Of a DNA stretch of 62,317 nt, positions 56,632 through 62,317 are shown in pieces. The number at the start of each line of letters is the position of its first letter. Position 1 is the first letter of the stretch. The DNA lies in assembly GCA_017441585.1 (NCBI GenBank), contig JAFRWW010000002.1, forward strand, positions 1 to 62,317, written 5' to 3'. Made by a program: the position numbers and the translations under genes. This DNA comes from Lachnospiraceae bacterium (lineage in GTDB: Bacteria > Bacillota > Clostridia > Lachnospirales > Lachnospiraceae). Under the pieces are notes generated by a model. It was given only the letters and a program-made list of their open reading frames with translations, was not told the DNA's origin and ran no database searches.

Positions 56632-57720
56632 ATGCCTAAGATAGTATTGACCGGCGGCGGTACGGCAGGTCATGTGACGCCGAACATAGCGCTCATGCCT
56701 GCCCTAAAGGCCGCCGGATTTGAAATTTCATATATGGGTTCCGTGGACGGAATGGAAAAGGACCTGATAAGGTCCCAGAAGATACCCTATTACGGAGTGG
56801 CCACAGGAAAGCTGCGCAGATATTTTGACCTTAGGAATTTTACGGATCCTTTTCGTACCATTCAAGGCTTCACCCAGGCCAGAGGTATGCTTAAGCGCAT
56901 CAATCCCTCCATCGTTTTTTCAAAGGGCGGTTTTGTGGCTGTGCCTGTGGTGCATGCCGCAGCTTCTTTGCATATTCCGGTGGTGTGTCATGAATCCGAC
57001 ATCACGCCGGGTCTGGCCAATAAGCTCTGTATCCCCGTTGCCACAAAGATCTGCTGTAATTTTGAAGAGACAAAGGATCATCTCCCCGAGGGAAAGGGCG
57101 TGGTGACGGGTTCTCCCATAAGAGCAGAGCTTTTTAAGGGCGACAGGGAAGAAGCCCTTGAATTTACGGGTTTTAAGGGTGACAAACCGGTATTGCTCAT
57201 AACCGGAGGAAGTCTGGGAGCCGTGGCGATCAATGAGGCTATACGACGCATATTACCTGCACTCACCGACAATTTTGATGTGGTGCATCTGTGCGGCAGA
57301 GGCAAGCTGGATCCCACTCTCCACTCACGTGAGGGTTATGTGCAGTATGAGTATGTGGGGGCGCAGATGAAGCATCTCTTTGCCCTGGCAGATGTGGTGG
57401 TGTCCCGTGCGGGAGCTAATTCGATATGTGAACTTCTGGCGCTTAAAAAGCCGAATCTGCTGATACCTCTCCCTGCAAAAGCCAGCCGGGGGGATCAGAT
57501 ACTGAATGCGTCATCTTTTGAAAAGAAGGGCTATTCTATAGTGTTGCAGCAGGAGCAGATGACCGACGCCTCGCTGATGCAGGCCATAAGAAACCTTTAT
57601 ATGAACAGGGATGACTATATCACGGCAATGGGGACCAGTCCTCAAAAGGATGCAATAAAGCTGATCATGGACATACTCTGTGGTCTTACCGGGAATATAA
57701 CGAAAAATGATGGATTATGA
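56632..57720 (+). CDS. murG: UDP-GlcNAc:lipid I N-acetylglucosaminyltransferase
   Basis: It adds GlcNAc to lipid I to make lipid II at the inner face of the membrane. The 362-aa GT-B protein starts PKIVLTGGGTAGHVTPNIAL, has FSKGGFVAVPVVHAAASLHIPVVCHESDITPGLANKL, VLLITGGSLGAVAINEAI, VVSRAGANSICELLALKKPNLLIPLP and SRGDQILNA. It overlaps the next gene by 14 nt. It shares a likely transcript with pgi and dgt. Confidence 0.92.
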   Translation: MPKIVLTGGGTAGHVTPNIALMPALKAAGFEISYMGSVDGMEKDLIRSQKIPYYGVATGKLRRYFDLRNFTDPFRTIQGFTQARGMLKRINPSIVFSKGGFVAVPVVHAAASLHIPVVCHESDITPGLANKLCIPVATKICCNFEETKDHLPEGKGVVTGSPIRAELFKGDREEALEFTGFKGDKPVLLITGGSLGAVAINEAIRRILPALTDNFDVVHLCGRGKLDPTLHSREGYVQYEYVGAQMKHLFALADVVVSRAGANSICELLALKKPNLLIPLPAKASRGDQILNASSFEKKGYSIVLQQEQMTDASLMQAIRNLYMNRDDYITAMGTSPQKDAIKLIMDILCGLTGNITKNDGL

Positions 57721-59146
57721 TAAGCTCCTTTGCATGGAGCGCATCAGGGATTATAAAAAAGGTTTCAAGAACACGGACCGCAGATCCGAGTTTGAGAAGG
57801 ATTATCACAGGATCATAGGCAGTGCTTCCTTCAGGCGCCTGCAGGATAAGACTCAGGTCTTTGCCCTGGATTCCAGCGATTTTATACGGACCAGGCTGAC
57901 CCATTCCCTGGAGGTGTCTTCCATAGCAAAGTCATTGGGACAGACAGGTGGTGCCCTGCTTAAGGAAAAGGGGATCGTCACGGATGAACAGGTGGGATAT
58001 ATGACGGATATCCTGCTGTGTGCCGGACTCCTTCACGACATAGGTAATCCCCCCTTCGGACATTTTGGAGAGGCTGTCATCAGAGACTGGTTCAGGGAGA
58101 ATCTGGACGTCATCACCTATAAGGGGAAGCCTCTTTCCGGCTATCTTTCGGATGTTCAAAAGGCTGATCTTTGTAATTTTGAGGGTAACGCCCAGTCCTT
58201 AAGGGTGGTGGCCAAGCTTCATCATCTGGTGGATGATAACGGCATGAACTTGACCAAGGGTCTTTTGAATACGATTATCAAGTATCCCACGTCATCTGTG
58301 GAGATCGATAAAAAGGCGGGGGATATCCGTCTTAAGAAAATGGGATATTTTGAGGCGGACAGTGAACTGTTCCAAAATATCACTCATAGTACGGGGGCCG
58401 GAAATTCCCGTCATCCTCTTACGTTTTTGCTGGAGGCGGCGGACGATATCGCCTACTCCACCGCGGATATAGAGGATGGATATAAAAAGGGTATCCTGAG
58501 CTTTATGAAGCTTTGGAGCATCCTTGAAAATAATCAGTACACGGGCTGCGAGCCGGCGCTTTACGCTGACTGTGAGTATGCTTTCGACCGGCTCAGGACG
58601 TTGTATGAGCGGGCAAAGGAACATGGGGAGTACGATCCCGAGAGCTATGCGGTACTCAACTGGACGGTGAGCATGCAGTCCAGGCTCATCAGCGTGGTCT
58701 GCAATTCTTTTGTGGAGCATCAGGATGAGATCCTCTCCGGAGATTATAAGGTGGATCTGTTTGAGGGCACATCATCGCATTATCTCATCAGGCTTTTAAA
58801 GGAGACTTCCTTCACCCATGTATTTCAGATACAGCCCATAGTCAGGCAGGAGCTATCGGCAGGGACCATCATAAAGACGCTGCTGGACAGTTTTGTGCCG
58901 GCTGCTCTGGTCTTTGATACGGATGAGCCAAAGAGCGCGGTCCAGAATAAGCTGATCAGGCTGATATCGCCGAATTACGTGAATCATTACAGGAAGCAGG
59001 CTAAGGCCGCCTGCGGCGAGGGGCCGGGAGCGGAAGATGAAGGTGAGAGACTGTACCTTCGGATGATCCTGGTTACGGATTTTATCTCGGGGATGACAGA
59101 CAGTTATGCCAAGGCGCTGTATCAGGAGCTTATGGGGCAGTTGTAG
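57707..59146 (+). CDS. dgt: Deoxyguanosinetriphosphate triphosphohydrolase-like protein
   Basis: The 479-aa HD-domain protein has FRRLQDKTQVF, RTRLTHSLEVSSIAKSLG (H of the HD site), LLCAGLLHDIGNPPFGHFGE with HD, FEGNAQSLRVVAKL, and EAADDIAYSTADIEDGYKKG with the last metal Asp. These proteins cleave dNTPs to deoxynucleosides and triphosphate. The long form with an inserted C-terminal part is the classical Dgt type. The start lies inside the murG 3' end. Confidence 0.9.
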   Translation: MMDYDKLLCMERIRDYKKGFKNTDRRSEFEKDYHRIIGSASFRRLQDKTQVFALDSSDFIRTRLTHSLEVSSIAKSLGQTGGALLKEKGIVTDEQVGYMTDILLCAGLLHDIGNPPFGHFGEAVIRDWFRENLDVITYKGKPLSGYLSDVQKADLCNFEGNAQSLRVVAKLHHLVDDNGMNLTKGLLNTIIKYPTSSVEIDKKAGDIRLKKMGYFEADSELFQNITHSTGAGNSRHPLTFLLEAADDIAYSTADIEDGYKKGILSFMKLWSILENNQYTGCEPALYADCEYAFDRLRTLYERAKEHGEYDPESYAVLNWTVSMQSRLISVVCNSFVEHQDEILSGDYKVDLFEGTSSHYLIRLLKETSFTHVFQIQPIVRQELSAGTIIKTLLDSFVPAALVFDTDEPKSAVQNKLIRLISPNYVNHYRKQAKAACGEGPGAEDEGERLYLRMILVTDFISGMTDSYAKALYQELMGQL

Positions 59147-59165
59147 TGTAAGGCGTCGTATTATA

Positions 59166-59436
59166 GGTTTATTTTGAACGCTTTCGGCACTTGCGTCTCG
59201 ACTCCGGCACTGCACGAACGATACTAAGTTCAAGCTTCGTCCTATACCGTTCGCTCATCGGCTATCACAAATCGCGCCAAAGATATTACCATCTGTAGTC
59301 TTTGAGCGATTTGCACGCATTCGCTCTCATAGGACTCGCTTTCACTAAGTACGTTCGGCTTTAGGTGCTCTCCGTCGAGCACAAGCTGCCTCAAGCTGGT
59401 TAATCGAATACTACGATATTTTCTTAGTGAGAACAT
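59166..59436. repeat. Large imperfect palindromic intergenic element
   Basis: This 345-bp gap carries no gene. CAAATCGC (59268-59275) plus CAAAGA pair with TCTTTG plus GCGATTTG (59299-59313). Outside them GTCCTAT (59239-59245) pairs with ATAGGAC (59329-59335). A separate hairpin GTGCTC/GAGCAC (59365-59382) follows. Base composition is richer in CG steps (ATCG, TTCG, TCGC) than the neighbouring genes. It looks like a mobile or REP-like structured element or a non-coding RNA; no known family is recognised. Confidence 0.55.
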
Positions 59437-59491
59437 GCGGAAACTGTGGAATTAACATTGAAAAGAGTTTGCACTAAAAAGGAGAAGGGAT

Positions 59492-60538
59492 ATGGATATT
59501 AACCAATTGATCGAATTTTGCAGAGATAACGATGCTTCCGATCTGCATCTGACTCAGGAAGGCCGTGAGATAGGATATCGCAGATACGGCGAGCTTAAGA
59601 AAATGGAGCATGATATGGATTCCGGGGATGTGGATGGCCTGATCCTTTCGATTTTGAATGAGAATCAGAAAGCGGATTACAACCGTGGAAAAGATCTGGA
59701 CTTTTCATATCAGACACCATCCGGCATCAGATGCCGTGTAAATACTTATCATCAAAGAGGGAGCCATGCTGCCTGCCTAAGACTTATGGGCGATTCCGTG
59801 CCTGAGTTTGAAAAGCTGTCTCTGCCTCCGGTTATAAGGACACTGGCAGATAAGCCCAGGGGCTTAGTGCTGGTGACAGGACCTACGGGTTCGGGTAAAT
59901 CCACCACCCTGGCGTCCATGATCGATTATATCAACAGGACCAGGGCAGAGCACATCCTCACCATAGAGGATCCCATAGAGTATATGTACACTCCCGGTAA
60001 ATCCACCATTCACCAGAGAGAGGTAGGAAGAGACGTGGACAGTTTCGCAGGGGCGCTGAGATCTGCTCTTCGTGAGGATCCGGATGTGATCCTGGTAGGT
60101 GAGATGAGAGACTATGAGACCATATCCGCAGCAGTGACCGCGGCAGAGACAGGACATCTGGTAATGTCCACTCTTCATACCACGGGCGTGGCTGATACGG
60201 TGGACCGTATCATAGACGTATTCCCGCCTCATTCACAGAATCAGATCAGAACTCAGCTGGCGTCAGTGCTTCAGGGCGTGGTGACCCAGAACCTCATACG
60301 ACGCGCCGATGGTAACGGACGTGTGGTAGCCACCGAGATACTGATCGGAACCGAAGCAGTCTGCAACCTGATCCGTCAGGGCAAGACCTTCCAGATAGAG
60401 TCACAGCTTCAGGTGGGTCAGAATGACGGTATGCATTCTCTTAATATGGACCTCACCGCTCTGGTGATGAAGGGTATCATCACTAAGGAGATGGCTATAG
60501 CACGCTCCAATAACCCGAAGGAATTGAATCTGTTCTGA
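59492..60538 (+). CDS. pilT: PilT-type twitching motility ATPase
   Basis: The 348-aa secretion ATPase powers type IV pilus retraction. It begins NQLIEFCRDNDASDLHLTQE (PilT N-terminal domain), then LVLVTGPTGSGKSTTLASMIDYIN (Walker A), HILTIEDPIEYMYTPGKSTIHQREVG (Asp box), LREDPDVILVGEMRDYETI (Walker B) and TGHLVMSTLHTTGVADTVDRIIDVFP (His box). The start follows AAGGAGAAGG. No other pilus genes are in the window. Confidence 0.95.
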   Translation: MDINQLIEFCRDNDASDLHLTQEGREIGYRRYGELKKMEHDMDSGDVDGLILSILNENQKADYNRGKDLDFSYQTPSGIRCRVNTYHQRGSHAACLRLMGDSVPEFEKLSLPPVIRTLADKPRGLVLVTGPTGSGKSTTLASMIDYINRTRAEHILTIEDPIEYMYTPGKSTIHQREVGRDVDSFAGALRSALREDPDVILVGEMRDYETISAAVTAAETGHLVMSTLHTTGVADTVDRIIDVFPPHSQNQIRTQLASVLQGVVTQNLIRRADGNGRVVATEILIGTEAVCNLIRQGKTFQIESQLQVGQNDGMHSLNMDLTALVMKGIITKEMAIARSNNPKELNLF

Positions 60539-60627
60539 TTCTTTGGTGTGCGCGGATATTTGATCATAGATATGATCGTTTAGAGTTAATAGAGAAGATA
60601 TTTTGTGACCGGAAGGTTTTGCTTACC

Positions 60628-61605
60628 ATGTCAAATTATATAGTGCTGGATCTGGAGTGGAACCAGGCCGCAAGAAAAGAAGATGAGATCAGGGATATGA
60701 TCTTTGAGATACTGCAGATCGGGGCCGTAAAGTTGAATGACAGTTTTGAGACGGTGGACACCTTTGACAGCTATGTAAGGCCTCGTGTGTACAGGATCAT
60801 GAATCCCATGACCCAGAAATTATTGCATATGGATATGAAGGCGCTCAAAAGGGAGCGCCCTTTTCCTTATGTCATGAGTGATTTTCTTGACTGGTGCGGG
60901 AAAGACCCGGTTTTTTGTACCTGGGGTACAAATGATCTGGCCCAGCTTCAGAGCAATATGGATTACTATGGTATGAAGCCTCTGTCCCAGGGACCTTTGC
61001 CGTATATTGATGTCCAAAAGCTTTTCAGCATAGGCTGTGAGGACGGAAAGAGCAGGCGTTCGCTGGAATATGCGGTGGGCTTTTTGGAGATGGAGCCGGA
61101 TGAAACCTTTCATAGGGCTCTGGGGGACGCCGTTTACACCGCCCGTATATTTTCCGCGATAACAGGTAACGAAAAAGATTCATTTGATCATGCGAAGTAT
61201 CCCGCAAATGAACTTTTGAAATTTGTATCCTATGACACCTATCGCCTTCCCCGTAATAAGGAAGAAGAGATCCGTGTAAAATTTCCCACATATTCAAAAT
61301 ATATATCGAGACCGTTTAAGACAAAGCACGCGGCCATGAGGGATATGGATGTGGTCATGGTGAACTGCAGCATCTGTGGCGCCAGGGCAAAGAGAGTGGT
61401 CAAGTGGTTTTCTCCCTCCGGCGGAAAGTATTATCTGGCGGTGTCCAGGTGCAAGCTTCACGGTTATTTAAAGGCAAAGAACCGGATGAAAAAATGCCGT
61501 GACGAGAGAGTTTATGTGGTAAAAACAGTAAAGCCTATAGGCACTGAGGAAGTGGACCAGATCAGGGCAAGATATGAAAACGCCATGCTCTCCCAGCGAA
61601 GGTAG
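60628..61605 (+). CDS. DEDDh 3'-5' exonuclease with C-terminal Cys/His module
   Basis: The ATG at 60628 begins SNYIVLDLEWNQ; an in-frame TTG at 60619 is closer to GGAAGG, so either start is possible. The first 200 residues are an exonuclease-III/KapD-like fold with DLEWNQ (Asp-Glu), CTWGTNDLAQLQSNMDYY (Asp) and FHRALGDAVYTARI (His and Asp). Residues about 235-305 hold VNCSICGARAKRVVKWFSPSGGKYYLAVSRCKLHGY, a likely zinc-binding module. The natural target may be RNA or DNA; this is unknown. Confidence 0.82.
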   Translation: MSNYIVLDLEWNQAARKEDEIRDMIFEILQIGAVKLNDSFETVDTFDSYVRPRVYRIMNPMTQKLLHMDMKALKRERPFPYVMSDFLDWCGKDPVFCTWGTNDLAQLQSNMDYYGMKPLSQGPLPYIDVQKLFSIGCEDGKSRRSLEYAVGFLEMEPDETFHRALGDAVYTARIFSAITGNEKDSFDHAKYPANELLKFVSYDTYRLPRNKEEEIRVKFPTYSKYISRPFKTKHAAMRDMDVVMVNCSICGARAKRVVKWFSPSGGKYYLAVSRCKLHGYLKAKNRMKKCRDERVYVVKTVKPIGTEEVDQIRARYENAMLSQRR

Positions 61606-61625
61606 TCGGATACGGTTTATGGGAT

Positions 61626-62162
61626 TCAGTGGCGCGGTTGTGATGTCTGTATCAGCTGTATGACATGATTGATGTCATTTATCGGACCTATGATAAAGCC
61701 TCCCTCATCCAACCATATGGAATTTAAGTCCGATGTGGACTGCTTATTCTGATCAAATCTGATCCTGCCGCTGCCGTCAGGATAAGTTTCAATGCTCATA
61801 GGTGGTAAATTGTCCAGAGACAGTATTTCGGTTTTGGAATTCATATGACGGAATATCCTTTTTTCCGTAATGGCATAGAGGGTTTTCTTTCTGATGTATT
61901 TTTTGTGAATGAATCTTCCGATCGTAAAATACAGGCCGCACAGAATAAAGATAATTCCAAATATTATAAAAGGATCAAATTGTCCCTTTATAGCATCAGA
62001 TACCCAGAAGATGGTAAAACCGAACCATACAACAGAGAAGGGGATCATATATCCGTCTTTTTTGCTTATAAGATGTGAGGTCAGTGGCTTACCCTTCCAC
62101 AGTATGCTTTCACCTGTCATCAAATATTGATTTATCCAACTGTATTCATTCTTAAAATCCAT
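61626..62162 (-). CDS. PH-domain-like two-helix membrane protein
   Basis: The 178-aa protein starts DFKNEYSWINQYLMTGESILWKGKPLTSHL, typical of bacterial PH (bPH2/YdbT-like) membrane proteins. It has two membrane helices (MIPFSVVWFGFTIFWV and FIIFGIIFILCGLYFTIGRFI). YAITEKRIFRHMN and a C-terminal beta-rich part (IRFDQNKQ, SIWLDEGGFIIGPINDINHVIQLI) follow. GAAGAG lies just upstream of the ATG. The function is unknown. The remaining 155 bp to the window end show no gene. Confidence 0.65.
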   Translation of the reverse strand: MDFKNEYSWINQYLMTGESILWKGKPLTSHLISKKDGYMIPFSVVWFGFTIFWVSDAIKGQFDPFIIFGIIFILCGLYFTIGRFIHKKYIRKKTLYAITEKRIFRHMNSKTEILSLDNLPPMSIETYPDGSGRIRFDQNKQSTSDLNSIWLDEGGFIIGPINDINHVIQLIQTSQPRH

Positions 62163-62317
62163 GTGGTCTCTTCCTTTTGTAATTCATATTAACCTTTATT
62201 TTGATTGGCTGTTATATTTTAGCACAATTAACAGAGTCGATAAAGCATTAGATGTTCGGTTGTTTTTGAGAAACTTGTAAAATCCAGATAGATGTGTTAA
62301 TGTAACAGAGTCAGAGA

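Noticed and set aside
59166..59436. tRNA gene or known riboswitch
   Set aside because: The pairing pattern does not form a cloverleaf, there is no CCA-adjacent acceptor stem or TTCGA T-loop in the right place, and no known riboswitch core was recognised.

Overview
The window looks like chromosome of a butyrate-forming, Gram-positive anaerobe of the Lachnospiraceae/Clostridia type, with a Butyrivibrio- or Coprococcus-like gene set. The pointers are a complete thl-crt-hbd-bcd-etfB-etfA-ptb-buk locus, GlgC/GlgD pairing, SpoVG, DnaD/DnaI-type primosome genes, an Rrf2-controlled NifS/NifU pair and strong AGGAGG ribosome binding sites. Genus is not decidable from sequence alone. No rRNA, tRNA or CRISPR array was seen.

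Layout. 1-5 kb is a decayed accessory patch: a truncated AlbA/HATPase-type regulator, a GTCTCAT heptamer array, an IS5/IS1182-like transposase remnant, an McrC restriction remnant, a deoxyribosyltransferase-like gene, a GGDEF gene split by an in-frame amber codon and a truncated ORF6N gene. 5-9.5 kb holds a methyltransferase-STAS fusion, an orphan zinc-binding lipoprotein, an SPFH/zinc-ribbon protein and a PNPOx-like protein. 9.5-13 kb has a D-2-hydroxyacid dehydrogenase and the cysteine desulfurase/scaffold pair with a convergent Rrf2 regulator. 13-19.5 kb has membrane and kinase-like proteins, a flavoprotein, an inositol-phosphatase-like enzyme and a MATE exporter. The last two are separated by a striking array of 14 hairpins built from 28 alternating TACGGAC/GTCCGTA heptamers.

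20.4-28.9 kb takes acetyl-CoA to butyrate with ATP made at butyrate kinase. A Rex-box-like palindrome lies at its promoter. 29-31.5 kb has a sugar nucleotidyltransferase and an O-antigen-ligase-like protein. 31.5-39 kb is a full F-type ATP synthase operon (atpZ-I-B-E-F-H-A-G-D-C) whose c subunit carries the residues of Na+-binding rings. This fits an energy scheme of Bcd/Etf bifurcation, ion pumping and Na+-driven ATP synthesis, although no Rnf genes are in view.

39-62 kb is mostly housekeeping: a large surface protein, Prs, DnaI-like loader and DnaD (with a DnaA box upstream), MurC, GlgC/GlgD, SpoVG, Pth, Mfd, a flavodoxin-SCP2 fusion, a HIT protein, Pgi, MurG, dGTPase, PilT, a DEDDh exonuclease and a PH-domain-like membrane protein. 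A dispersed intergenic repeat (core TGTCATTCTGAG...GAAGAATCT) recurs through the window. In two places it supplies the last codons and the stop codon of a gene.
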